From an uncultured Clostridia bacterium (lineage in GTDB: Bacteria; Bacillota; Clostridia; Oscillospirales; Oscillospiraceae): a DNA stretch of 64,000 nt. Shown here piece by piece: positions 51,313 through 59,078 of the stretch. The stretch's first letter is position 1; each line of letters starts with the position of its first letter. A program made the translations under genes and the position numbers. The stretch spans positions 1 through 64,000 of the forward strand of contig CAMWFH010000001.1 of assembly GCA_947173485.1 (NCBI GenBank), written 5' to 3'. Below the pieces are notes generated by a model. That model worked only from the letters and a program-made list of their open reading frames with translations. It did no database searches and was not told the origin of the DNA.

Positions 51313-51425
51313 CGTCTTCAGGGCGGGGCGCGATTCCCCACCGGCGGTATAGTCCGCGAGCGGTTTTTCCGCATGAACCGGTGTGACTCCGGTACCGACA
51401 GTGATAGTCTGGATGGAAGAAGACG
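51313..51425 (+). ncRNA. FMN riboswitch (RFN element)
   Basis: All RFN landmarks occur in order: CGTCTTC (51313-51319) pairs with GAAGACG (51419-51425) to close P1; CAGGGCGGGGCG, GATTCCCCACCGGCGGT, AGTCCGCGAGCG, GAACCGGTGTGACTCCGGTA, CCGACAGTGATAGTCTGGAT follow. FMN binding should lower expression of the riboflavin transporter downstream. Confidence 0.96.
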
Positions 51426-51443
51426 TGAAGCTGGGATATGTTC

Positions 51444-51505
51444 CCTCCTTTGCGGACACCTGCGCAAGACGAATGTGCGGTGTCAGAAAAAAAGGAGGTT
51501 TTTTT
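51444..51505 (+). terminator. Riboswitch expression platform: terminator that also hides the ribosome site
   Basis: CCTCCTTT (51444-51451) is the exact complement of AAAGGAGG (51491-51498), with an inner GGACACC/GGTGTC stem; TTTTTTT follows at once. The right arm is the Shine-Dalgarno of ribU, so folding can both stop transcription and block translation. Confidence 0.75.
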
Positions 51506-51506
51506 C

Positions 51507-52193
51507 ATGCAAAAAGCACAAGCGATGCCCAAGTCCCGGGTGGACACCCGGCAGCTGGCCACCATGGCCATGCTGGTGGCCATGGCCTTCGTGGTGATGG
51601 TGGTGACCCGCATCCCCCTGATGGCCTCGGCGGATTTCCTCAAGTACGATCCCAAGGACGTGGTCCTGGTGATCGGCGCGTTCCTCTTCGGCCCCGGCGC
51701 GGGGCTGTGCATGACCGCCGCCGTCTGCTTCATCGAGATGGTGACAGTGGGCACCAGCGGGTTCTACGGCTTCGTGATGAACCTGGTGGCCAGCGCCGCC
51801 TTCGTCTGCCCAGCGGCCCTGCTCTACCACCGGAAGCGGACCATGACCGGGGCCATCTGCGGCCTGGTCCTGGGGGCCGTGGCCATGACGGCGTCCATGC
51901 TGCTGTGGAACTACATCGTGGTGCCCATCTACCGGGGCTGGCCCAGGGAGAAGGTGGCGGGGATGCTGCTGCCGGTGTTCCTGCCCTTCAACGCCATCAA
52001 GGCCAGTCTCAACGCCGCTCTGACCCTGGTGCTCTACCAGCCGGTGACCAACGCCCTCCGCCGGGCCCATCTCCTGCCCGCCCTGCCGGACGGCAGCCTG
52101 CGCCGCCGGATCAACGTGGGGGTGCTGGCCTTGGGACTGCTGCTCCTGCTGTCCTGCGTGCTGCTGGTGCTCTCCCTCCGGGGGATCATCTAA
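51507..52193 (+). CDS. ribU: Riboflavin ECF transporter S component
   Basis: A 228-residue membrane protein with about six hydrophobic spans (ATMAMLVAMAFVVMVVTRIPLM, VVLVIGAFLFGPGAGLCMTAAVCF, GFVMNLVASAAFVCPAALLY, AICGLVLGAVAMTASMLLWNYI). This is the RibU substrate-specific subunit that binds riboflavin and docks on the shared EcfA-A'-T module, which is encoded elsewhere. The FMN riboswitch upstream supports riboflavin specificity. ATG at 51507 follows AAAGGAGGTTTTTTTC; the open frame upstream overlaps the leader and is not coding. Confidence 0.93.
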   Translation: MQKAQAMPKSRVDTRQLATMAMLVAMAFVVMVVTRIPLMASADFLKYDPKDVVLVIGAFLFGPGAGLCMTAAVCFIEMVTVGTSGFYGFVMNLVASAAFVCPAALLYHRKRTMTGAICGLVLGAVAMTASMLLWNYIVVPIYRGWPREKVAGMLLPVFLPFNAIKASLNAALTLVLYQPVTNALRRAHLLPALPDGSLRRRINVGVLALGLLLLLSCVLLVLSLRGII

Positions 52194-52227
52194 ACGGGGA
52201 TCTGAGGAAATATCTGCCCAAAGGGGC

Positions 52228-52256
52228 TTGTGGATTCGGCGCGGCTGGTGTATAAT
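52228..52256 (+). promoter_or_regulatory. Promoter of the HEQEH protein gene
   Basis: TTGTGG (52228-52233), exactly 17 bases, TATAAT (52251-52256). Confidence 0.7.
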
Positions 52257-52303
52257 AGGGAAAAACAGTCCGCGCCCTGGCGCGGCGGAGAGGTGTGGTG
52301 GAT

Positions 52304-53005
52304 ATGATGGGGATCTCGATGTCCGGCTGGCAGTACGCCGGCTATACATACGGCCTGCAAACAGCCCAGAAGGCGGCGGGCACAGGACCGGTCGAGCCGG
52401 TAGAGCGGGCGGTGACCACGCCGGTCCAGCCCGTGGACCCGGTGGGCGCGGTCCAGCCCAAGCAGCCCCAGCTCACCGCCGGCACCGAGCTGCCCCCTAT
52501 CCGAGAGGGCGCGGACCCGGTGGAGATGGCGGTCCGGGGGCGCATCAAGCCCTATTCCCCGGCGGAGGCCCCCCTGTCCCTGGCGGATATGGAAAAGGCT
52601 AAGAACGCGGACGAGACCGGCGAGGCCGTAGAGAAGGCCCCCAGCGCCCAGGAGGTGATGGAGGAGGCCGAGTGCCAGACCTGCAAGGAGCGCAAGTACC
52701 AGGACGGGTCCGACGACCCCGGCGTCTCCTTCAAGACCGCCACCCACATCGCCCCGGAGAACGTAGCCTCGGCGGTCCGGGGCCACGAGCAGGAGCATGT
52801 GGTCCGGGAGCAGGCCAAGGCGGCCCGGGAGGGCCGGAAGGTGGTGGACCAGTCGGTGACGCTCCACACCGCCATCTGCCCGGAGTGCGGCAAGGTCTAT
52901 GTCTCCGGCGGCACCACCCGCACCACCACCAAGGCCGAGCCCCAGGAGGAGCTGGCCCAGCAGGATGACAGCAAAGACCGCAGCGGCTTCGAGGCCGTGG
53001 CATAA
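52304..53005 (+). CDS. SprA-related putative metalloprotease (HEQEH motif)
   Basis: A 233-residue protein. A low-complexity, Pro/Val-rich N-terminal half is followed by a CxxC pair at 124/127 (ECQTCKERKYQDGSDDP), the zinc-protease-like HEQEH at 161-165 in VRGHEQEHVVREQA, and a second CxxC at 192/195 (ICPECGKVYVSGGTTRT). The HExxH and following Tyr/Gly strand resemble SprA-related proteins (annotated as putative metalloproteases), known from spirochaetes and Clostridia; activity is unproven. No signal peptide. The ATG at 52304 has GGAGAGG ten bases upstream; GTG at 52295 is an alternative. Confidence 0.75.
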   Translation: MMGISMSGWQYAGYTYGLQTAQKAAGTGPVEPVERAVTTPVQPVDPVGAVQPKQPQLTAGTELPPIREGADPVEMAVRGRIKPYSPAEAPLSLADMEKAKNADETGEAVEKAPSAQEVMEEAECQTCKERKYQDGSDDPGVSFKTATHIAPENVASAVRGHEQEHVVREQAKAAREGRKVVDQSVTLHTAICPECGKVYVSGGTTRTTTKAEPQEELAQQDDSKDRSGFEAVA

Positions 53006-53014
53006 GCGCAGTAG

Positions 53015-53041
53015 GCCGGTGCGGAGTCCCTCCGCACCGGC
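53015..53041 (+). terminator. Terminator after the HEQEH gene
   Basis: An 11-bp stem GCCGGTGCGGA/TCCGCACCGGC around GTCCC, 10 bases after the stop; no long T-run. Confidence 0.65.
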
Positions 53042-53062
53042 TGTCTCGCATATAGACGCAGC

Positions 53063-53091
53063 AAGGCCCTCCGGCCAGACCGGAGGGCCTT
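53063..53091. terminator. Terminator of the minus-strand sugar operon
   Basis: A perfect 12-bp stem, AAGGCCCTCCGG with CCGGAGGGCCTT, loop CCAGA, 18 bases beyond the dehydrogenase stop. The second of two tandem hairpins between convergent genes. Confidence 0.75.
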
Positions 53092-53109
53092 GTGATTTGT
53101 TCAAGTCAT

Positions 53110-54174
53110 TCAAGGGACCAACATGATCTTCATCGCCGCGGGGTCTTTCTTCGGATAGGCGAACCCCTCTTCCCAGTCCTGGAGCTTAAAGGTGTGAGAG
53201 ATCAGCCCCTCTGTCCGCAGCAGGCCGCTCTCGATCCCACGGATGACCGGCGCGTAGCAGTGGGCGGAGAGATGGGACCCGACGATGGTCAGCTCCTTCC
53301 CATCCCCGATCAGGTTCCAATTCGCCGTCACATCGGTGGGATACTGGCCGAACTGCACGAAGCGCCCATGATTTTTCAATGACCGCAGTCCCTGCATAGC
53401 GCTGCTGGGATGGCCGGAGGCCTCGATATACACATCGCACCCCCGCCCGCCGGTCAGCCGGTGGATCTCCTCCGCCACATCGCAGCGCGCCGGATCCAAC
53501 AGGACCTCCGCCCCGAAGGCTTTGGCCAGCTCCAGGCGGTGTTCATTGCTGTCGATCCCGATGATCAGCTTTGGCAGCGACAGCCGGACCACATTGGTGA
53601 TGGCGCAGCCGATCGCGCCGAGCCCCCCGACAGCCACCACGTCCGTATGCCTCACCGCCGCCCGCTCCGCTGCGTGCATCCCGCAGGCATAGGGCTCCAC
53701 CAGCGCCCCCTGCTCGGTGGTGAAGCCTTTGGGCAGCTTGTGCTTGATGGCGGCCGCGGGGATCTTGACATACTCCGCAAACCCTCCATGGGCGATATTC
53801 TTCAAGCCGAACAGCTGCATCTCGCTGCACATCCAGTATTCTCCGCGCCGGCAGTCCTCACACCGGCCGCAGGGAACGATCTGCTCCGCCACCAGCAGGT
53901 CGCCTAAAGCATAGCCGGTCACATCCGGCGCCATCCCCACGATCTCACCGCAGAACTCATGGCCGGGGATCTCCGGCGGCTCCATCAGCATATCGCCCTT
54001 CCCGGTCCCCCAGGTGTCCGGCAGGCCCGCCAGCTCCTTGATGTCCCCGGCACAGATCCCGCAGCCCTTTACCTTGAGGAGGATATCGCCCTCCCCCAGC
54101 GCCGGACAGGGGAACGGCTCATAGCGGTAATCCCGGGGACCATAGGCCACCAGCGCCATCATCGTCTTTTCCAT
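53110..54174 (-). CDS. Zinc-dependent alcohol dehydrogenase (polyol/threonine dehydrogenase-like)
   Basis: A 354-residue medium-chain dehydrogenase. Catalytic zinc ligands are Cys in GCGICAGDI and His-Glu in GHEFCGEI; the structural zinc lobe is PCGRCEDCRRGEYWMC; the NAD loop is VGGLGAIGCAI. The sequence resembles erythritol/threitol- or sorbitol-type dehydrogenases. It is the last gene of the minus-strand operon, following the yjbQ gene by 12 bases. A likely role is oxidation of an imported polyol to a ketose before or after phosphorylation; this is inferred from context. Confidence 0.88.
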   Translation of the reverse strand: MEKTMMALVAYGPRDYRYEPFPCPALGEGDILLKVKGCGICAGDIKELAGLPDTWGTGKGDMLMEPPEIPGHEFCGEIVGMAPDVTGYALGDLLVAEQIVPCGRCEDCRRGEYWMCSEMQLFGLKNIAHGGFAEYVKIPAAAIKHKLPKGFTTEQGALVEPYACGMHAAERAAVRHTDVVAVGGLGAIGCAITNVVRLSLPKLIIGIDSNEHRLELAKAFGAEVLLDPARCDVAEEIHRLTGGRGCDVYIEASGHPSSAMQGLRSLKNHGRFVQFGQYPTDVTANWNLIGDGKELTIVGSHLSAHCYAPVIRGIESGLLRTEGLISHTFKLQDWEEGFAYPKKDPAAMKIMLVP

Positions 54175-54186
54175 CTCTCCGCCCTC

Positions 54187-54684
54187 CTACTCCCCGATGA
54201 TCTGGATCTGCACTTCCCGCTGCCGCGCCCTGGTCTGGTCCAGGTCCACAAAATAGACCTGCCCAAAGTTCCCCAGATCCAGCCGCCCCTCCGCGATCAC
54301 GATGGACTCGCTCCGTCCCATGAGCACCGAGCGGAGATGGGCATCTGTATTGAGACACATAGGTTTCGTCTCCCCGTGGCTGGCCGCGACCTCTGTTATC
54401 TTGGGACCGGGGTGCATATACTGCCCCTCCCGGCGGCAGGTGGGGATGATCGTCTCCAATACATCCAGCAGGTCCTGCTGCAAATAATCCAGCCCGGTAT
54501 ACGTCTCATCAAAGGAGGGCTCCTGAATCAAGACCGAGCATGTAGTGTGGTGGGAGCAGACTACGCAGACGCCGTTCTGAACGCCGGAGCGCTCCACAGC
54601 GGCCTTCACCTGCTCGGTCACATTGTGAAAGGTGGGGCGCATCCCGGTGGACTGGACACGGAGCGTTTCTCTTTTCACGATCAT
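54187..54684 (-). CDS. YjbQ (UPF0047) family protein, copy 1
   Basis: A 165-residue protein of the YjbQ family, trivially called secondary thiamine-phosphate synthase from an E. coli suppressor effect; the real activity is unknown. The conserved core CVVCSHHTTCSVLIQE (His45, His46), ETYTGLDYLQQDLLDVLE, EGQYMHPGPK (His91), HLRSVLMGRS (His116) and LDLGNFGQVYFVDLDQTR is complete; three or four histidines could bind metal. It differs from E. coli YjbQ in having DxDQTRARxR instead of EFDGPRxR. AGGAG lies seven bases before ATG 54684. One of three paralogues in this operon. Confidence 0.85.
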   Translation of the reverse strand: MIVKRETLRVQSTGMRPTFHNVTEQVKAAVERSGVQNGVCVVCSHHTTCSVLIQEPSFDETYTGLDYLQQDLLDVLETIIPTCRREGQYMHPGPKITEVAASHGETKPMCLNTDAHLRSVLMGRSESIVIAEGRLDLGNFGQVYFVDLDQTRARQREVQIQIIGE

Positions 54685-54707
54685 ATCCTATTCTCCTTTC
54701 GATTCCA

Positions 54708-55235
54708 TCAAACATCCGACAGACACGGCGGGACCGTGCCTCCCGAATCCCTTGCGTTCTGTACCCCTATCACGCAGACCGCAGCCTGCCGCTCCCTGGA
54801 TCTGGTCTGGTCAAAGTCGGCCAGACAGATCCGTCCATGGGCGCCCAGGTCCAGTCTGCCCGCCGCCACCGCCATAGAGACGCTTCGCTTTAGGAGCGAG
54901 GAGCGCAGGTGTCCCTCTGTATTGAGGGCCTCCGGCTTGTCCTCCCCATGCTCCGCGGCGAACCGGGTCGCCTTCTCCCCCGGGTGGAGATACTGTCCCT
55001 CCTTCCGGCAGGTGGGGATGATCTGCTCCAGCACGTCCCACAGATCCTGGTCGATGAATCCGACCCCGTTATAGGTCTCATCCAGGGAGGCAGCCTTCAG
55101 CATCACCGAACAGGTGGTGTGGTGGGTATATACCACGCAGAGCCCCTCGGAGATGCCGGACTGCCGGACCGCCGCCGCCGCCTGCTCGGTGATATCGTGA
55201 AAGGACGGCCTCCCTGCGCAGGAGATGACCTTCAA
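54708..55235 (-). CDS. YjbQ (UPF0047) family protein, copy 2
   Basis: A 175-residue YjbQ homologue with the same core: VVYTHHTTCSVML, DETYNGVGF, PTCRKEGQYLHPGEK, LNTEGHLRSSLLKRS and LDLGAHGRICLADFDQTRSRER. It carries an extra ~10-residue C-terminal tail. The only usable start is TTG at 55235, 15 bases after the TIM stop and without a clear ribosome site, so translation probably depends on ribosomes ending the TIM gene. It is the most divergent copy (LAD instead of FVD/FAD; KRS instead of GRS). Confidence 0.8.
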   Translation of the reverse strand: MKVISCAGRPSFHDITEQAAAAVRQSGISEGLCVVYTHHTTCSVMLKAASLDETYNGVGFIDQDLWDVLEQIIPTCRKEGQYLHPGEKATRFAAEHGEDKPEALNTEGHLRSSLLKRSVSMAVAAGRLDLGAHGRICLADFDQTRSRERQAAVCVIGVQNARDSGGTVPPCLSDV

Positions 55236-55249
55236 ATAGCTGACAGAGA

Positions 55250-55951
55250 CTACGACACTCGCCTCCTCCCCCGCTCGTCAAGGGCACTGCGCACGCTTCG
55301 AATCATCGCCTCCGCCATACCGATAGGATCAGCCGAGCGAAGGACGCCGGAGGCGCTCCCTACGGCCTCCATCCCCGCCAGGACCAGCTCATAGACCTGC
55401 TCCGGCGTCGTGATGCCGCCGGACTGCTCGACGATGATGTTGGGGTCGATGGCCTTGATGGCGCGGACGCTCTCCTGCATATAGTCCATGCCGCTGGCCT
55501 GCTGCCCGCCGATCAGCTCGGTGGGCTCTGGATTGATGATATCCGGCCCCAGGATAGCCACCGCCCGAGCCTCCTCGATGGTGTCCACGCAGACCAGGGA
55601 CAGCAGCCCCAGCTCCCGGGCCCGGCGGATGGTGGCGGAGACAGTGGAGAGAGGGACAGGGCGCTCACAGTGGTTGATGACCACGCCTTGGGCGCCGGCG
55701 GACTGGAGCGCCTCCGGCAGGACATCCGCCATGCCCCGTCCGGGCCGCAGGAGGTCCATATAGGGCGCCAGCACGATCAGCCGCTCCGTCTGCTCAGCGA
55801 CCCGCCGGATCTCTGTATAGGGCGTGATCAGCATGACATCCACGTCATACCGGACAGCCGCGGTGTCCGCGGCCTTGGCGATCCGCAGCACGTCATCGCC
55901 GAAAATGTAATTTTTGATCCCGATCTCAAAATACGGCGTTCTCGGTCTCAT
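55250..55951 (-). CDS. Triose-phosphate isomerase, short archaeal-type
   Basis: A 233-residue TIM-barrel isomerase of the short archaeal class rather than the ~250-residue glycolytic bacterial class. Active-site residues are retained: Lys in IGIKNYIFGD, catalytic His in VINHCERP, catalytic Glu in IINPEPTELIGG and the phosphate loops GGITTPEQVYE and GSASGVL. In tetritol pathways such TIM homologues isomerise tetrulose phosphates, which suits this operon, but triose phosphate cannot be excluded. ATG at 55951 follows GGAGGGAGGACTGCTT and lies inside the end of yjbQ copy 3 (26-base overlap). Confidence 0.85.
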   Translation of the reverse strand: MRPRTPYFEIGIKNYIFGDDVLRIAKAADTAAVRYDVDVMLITPYTEIRRVAEQTERLIVLAPYMDLLRPGRGMADVLPEALQSAGAQGVVINHCERPVPLSTVSATIRRARELGLLSLVCVDTIEEARAVAILGPDIINPEPTELIGGQQASGMDYMQESVRAIKAIDPNIIVEQSGGITTPEQVYELVLAGMEAVGSASGVLRSADPIGMAEAMIRSVRSALDERGRRRVS

Positions 55952-56462
55952 AAGCAGTCCTCCCTCCTTCACAGATGACTGTCACGCGCACTGTCCGCTC
56001 CCTGGCCCGGACCTGGTCGAAGTCGGCAAAATAGATCCTGCCGAACTCCCCCAGCACCAGCTCCCCGTCTACGACCGGGACAGTGACTGAGCGCCCCATC
56101 AGAACAGAGCGCAGATGGGCATCGGTGTTCAGGCTCCAGAAGGGCTCCTCGGACCGCTCTCTGGCGGCGATCTCGATATGCTTGCTGCCCGGATGGAGGT
56201 ATTGCCCCTCGTTCTCGCAGGTGGGCGCGATCTTCGCCAGCGTATTGACCAGGTCACGCATCAGATACTGCTCCCCATAGTAGTCCGTATCATCGGACTG
56301 CTCCTGCACCATGACGGAGCAGGTGGTGTGCTGGGAATAGATCAGGGCGATGCCGCTGACCGCCCCGGCGGCCCTGACGACGCCGGCCACATAGTCCGTC
56401 ATATCGTGGAAGGTAGGCCGGGCCTCCGACCGGATCTGGGTCTGTTCATGTAGGATCCTCAT
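55926..56462 (-). CDS. YjbQ (UPF0047) family protein, copy 3
   Basis: A 178-residue YjbQ homologue: ARPTFHDMTDYV, ALIYSQHTTCSVMVQE (first His replaced by Gln: QH instead of HH), DYYGEQYLMRDLVNTLAKIAPTC, EGQYLHPGSK, LNTDAHLRSVLMGRS, LVLGEFGRIYFADFDQVRARER. So the three copies share a subfamily signature but differ at a key histidine. AGGGGGAATTACT precedes the ATG. It overlaps the TIM start by 26 bases and follows the permease by 48. Confidence 0.85.
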   Translation of the reverse strand: MRILHEQTQIRSEARPTFHDMTDYVAGVVRAAGAVSGIALIYSQHTTCSVMVQEQSDDTDYYGEQYLMRDLVNTLAKIAPTCENEGQYLHPGSKHIEIAARERSEEPFWSLNTDAHLRSVLMGRSVTVPVVDGELVLGEFGRIYFADFDQVRARERTVRVTVICEGGRTAYETENAVF

Positions 56463-56510
56463 AGTAATTCCCCCTCATCGGTCCTTTTTGTTTTGTAGGA
56501 ACGGCCGGTC

Positions 56511-57476
56511 TCAGGCTTTCCCGGTCTTTTTAAGGCGCTGATAGGAGTCGAACCCGACTGCCGCGATCATCAGGGAGCCCTTGACCGCCAGCTGCACATA
56601 GGAGTTGAGACCGATGGCGATCATCCCGTTGGAGAGCGCCGTCATGATCACCACGCCGATGATGGTCTTGGGCAGCTTGCCCTCGCCGCCGGACATACTG
56701 ATGCCGCCGATCACACAGGCCGTCAGCGCATCGATATAGAGCGTGCCGCCAGCCGTGGTCTGGCCGGAGTTCAGCCGGCCCGTCATGACGACACCAGCTA
56801 TGCCGGCAAAAAAGCCGCAGATGCTGTAACAGAACGTCTTGATCTGGAAGGTGTGGATGCCGGACAGCCGGGCGGCCTCCTCATTGCTGCCTACCGCGTA
56901 GATGTTCCGCCCCAGCTTGGTCTTTTCCAGCAGGAACCAGCCCAGAGCCAGCATGATGAACCAGACGATCACCGACTTGGGGATGATGCCGATGGCCCCC
57001 TGCCCCAGCTCCCGGATGGAGTCCGGGATGCCATAGACCGGCAGGCCGCCATGGGCCAAGTAAGCGATGCCCTGCACGATGTTGGACATGCCCAAGGTAG
57101 CGATCAGCGGCGGCATACTGGTCAGGAAGATGGAGGTCCCGCTCAGAAGGCCCAGGGCGGTGGTCAGGACGATACAGAGCAGCGATGCCGCCCAGACCGG
57201 CCAGCCCTGCTCCACAGTGAGGCAACCTAAGATCACGCTGGTCATCGACACCAGCGCGCCGATGGAGAGGTCGATGCCGCCTACCACCAGGACGATCCCC
57301 AGCCCTACCGCCAGGATGCCCGTGCAGGCGCCCTGCCGGAAGATGGTGATGACATTGCTCATAGACAGGAAGTTCGGATTGCGGATCTGGAAAAAAGCCA
57401 TCATAACGAGCAGGATGATCATGATCGCGTTCCGCTTGACGATGCCAGCGGCAGCCGTCCCTACCCTCTTTTTCAT
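56511..57476 (-). CDS. Ribose-type ABC transporter permease (RbsC family)
   Basis: A 321-residue permease with eight to ten spans, family BPD_transp_2: NVITIFRQGACTGILAVGLGIVLVVGGIDLS and the long helices VLTTALGLLSGTS, LGMSNIVQGIAYL, TACVIGGISMSGGEGK. It forms a homodimer with the RbsA-like ATPase. The start overlaps the ATPase stop by four bases. CUT2 systems bring in monosaccharides or polyols. Confidence 0.92.
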   Translation of the reverse strand: MKKRVGTAAAGIVKRNAIMIILLVMMAFFQIRNPNFLSMSNVITIFRQGACTGILAVGLGIVLVVGGIDLSIGALVSMTSVILGCLTVEQGWPVWAASLLCIVLTTALGLLSGTSIFLTSMPPLIATLGMSNIVQGIAYLAHGGLPVYGIPDSIRELGQGAIGIIPKSVIVWFIMLALGWFLLEKTKLGRNIYAVGSNEEAARLSGIHTFQIKTFCYSICGFFAGIAGVVMTGRLNSGQTTAGGTLYIDALTACVIGGISMSGGEGKLPKTIIGVVIMTALSNGMIAIGLNSYVQLAVKGSLMIAAVGFDSYQRLKKTGKA

Positions 57477-58993
57477 TCTCTCATCTCCTCCGTTCCCCTT
57501 TGCTCCGATCCGGCCGGATAGCCGGAGGCCAGCGTCATCACGGCTTCCTGGGAAAAGGCCGCCTTCTCCAGCACGCCCATCTGCCGCCCCTCATACAGGA
57601 CCAGGATCCTATCGGACATCCCCAGGACCTCCTCCATCTCGGAGGAGATCATGATGATGGAGATCCCGCTCTCGGTCATCTCGTTCATGATACGGTAGAT
57701 CTCCTGCTTGGCCCCTATATCGATCCCCCGGGTCGGCTCGTCAAAAATGACCACCTTCACATCGGAGATCAGCCACTTGGCCAGGACGATCTTCTGCTGG
57801 TTGCCGCCGCTGAGGTTCTTGACCAGCTGCCGCAGGGAGGGCGTGGCGATCCGCAGCTTCTCGATCTCCTCCTTCACCACCGCCGTCTGCTTTCGGTCAT
57901 TGACGATGCCGAAGGTACAGAAGCGGCCCACACTGGCGCTGGCGATGTTCCTGTCCACCGGCAGTCCCAAAAACAGCCCGTCCCGCTTCCGGTCCTCTGA
58001 GGCATAGGCGATCCCGGCCCCCAGAGCATCCTTCGGCGTTCGGATCCGGAGGGGGCGGCCCTCCATCAGCACCTCGCCCTTCTCTATGGGGTCCGCGCCG
58101 AAGAGCAGGCGGGCCAGCTCTGTCCGCCCCGCCCCTACAAGGCCGGCGATCCCCAGGATCTCCCCCTTCCGCAGGGCAAAATGGATATCCTGGTCCCCGT
58201 TCCCCCAGAGGTGGCGGACCTCAAAGACCGGCTCTCCCGGCGTCACGGTCCGCCGGGGGAACATATCGGAGATGCTCCGCCCGATCATGCCGGCGATCAG
58301 ATCCTCGCGGGTCAGGCCCTCTATCCCCCGGACATCCACCACTCTGCCGTCCCGCATGATGGTGACCCGGTCCGCCAAGGCGAAGATCTCCTCCAAGCGG
58401 TGGGAGATATAGATCACCGTGGTGCCCTCCTGGCGGAGCCGGCGGACCAGCTGGAAGAGGATGTCCACCTCGCGGACCGTCAGCGGCGCGGTGGGCTCGT
58501 CCATCACCAGCACCTTCGCCCCCCGGTGGATCGCCCGTCCGATCTCCACCAGCTGCTGCTCGGCAACGGACAGCTCCCGCACATACGCCTTAGGGTCGAT
58601 ACGGACCTGCATCCGCTCGAACAGCGCCTCCGTCTCCCGCTCCATGCCCTGCCGGTCGATCCAAAGGGCGCTCCCCTTCAGGTCCCCCGTGAAGATGTTC
58701 TCCGCCACAGTCAAGGTGGCGAATTGATTGAACTCCTGGTAGACGATCTCGATATGCAGCTCATGGGCCCTCTGGGGCGTCATATGGGCAAAGGAGGTCC
58801 CATTGACCACGATCTCCCCGCTATCGGGCACATAGGCACCGGAGAGGACCTTCATCAGTGTGGATTTCCCCGCGCCGTTCTCGCCGACGATCGCATGGAC
58901 CTCGCCTTCGCGAAAGGCGGCTGATACATCGTTCAGGGCACGCACACCTGGAAATTCTTTGGTGATATGCCGCAGTTCAAGGATATTGTGCAA
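57473..58993 (-). CDS. Ribose-type ABC transporter ATP-binding protein (RbsA family)
   Basis: A 506-residue ATPase with two fused domains. First domain: GENGAGKST, LSVAEQQLVEIGRAI, VLVMDEPTAPL. Second: GLVGAGRTE (degenerate Walker A, normal for RbsA), LSGGNQQKIVLAKWL, VVIFDEPTRGID. Length is as usual. The start is TTG at 58993, with GAGGGGAGGACGG directly upstream; the open frame extends ~70 codons further but those overlap the stem-loop and receptor gene. Confidence 0.92.
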   Translation of the reverse strand: MHNILELRHITKEFPGVRALNDVSAAFREGEVHAIVGENGAGKSTLMKVLSGAYVPDSGEIVVNGTSFAHMTPQRAHELHIEIVYQEFNQFATLTVAENIFTGDLKGSALWIDRQGMERETEALFERMQVRIDPKAYVRELSVAEQQLVEIGRAIHRGAKVLVMDEPTAPLTVREVDILFQLVRRLRQEGTTVIYISHRLEEIFALADRVTIMRDGRVVDVRGIEGLTREDLIAGMIGRSISDMFPRRTVTPGEPVFEVRHLWGNGDQDIHFALRKGEILGIAGLVGAGRTELARLLFGADPIEKGEVLMEGRPLRIRTPKDALGAGIAYASEDRKRDGLFLGLPVDRNIASASVGRFCTFGIVNDRKQTAVVKEEIEKLRIATPSLRQLVKNLSGGNQQKIVLAKWLISDVKVVIFDEPTRGIDIGAKQEIYRIMNEMTESGISIIMISSEMEEVLGMSDRILVLYEGRQMGVLEKAAFSQEAVMTLASGYPAGSEQRGTEEMRE

Positions 58994-59015
58994 ACCGTCC
59001 TCCCCTCTTGGATGT

Positions 59016-59045
59016 CCCCAGGAGACGCCTAGGCATCTCCTGGGG
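59016..59045 (-). terminator. Intercistronic stem-loop after the receptor gene
   Basis: Stem CCCCAGGAGA/TCTCCTGGGG with an inner CGCCTAGGCA loop, in the 85-base gap between receptor and ATPase genes. Such hairpins commonly stabilise the receptor mRNA or partly terminate, so that receptor outnumbers ATPase. No T-run is present. Confidence 0.55.
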
Positions 59046-59078
59046 CGCATGGGCTCGTTCGTCTCTTTGTGTATGGGC

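Noticed and set aside
59016-59045. Stem-loop considered a full operon terminator
   Set aside because: There is no T-run and the ATPase gene with no promoter of its own follows closely, so readthrough is needed.
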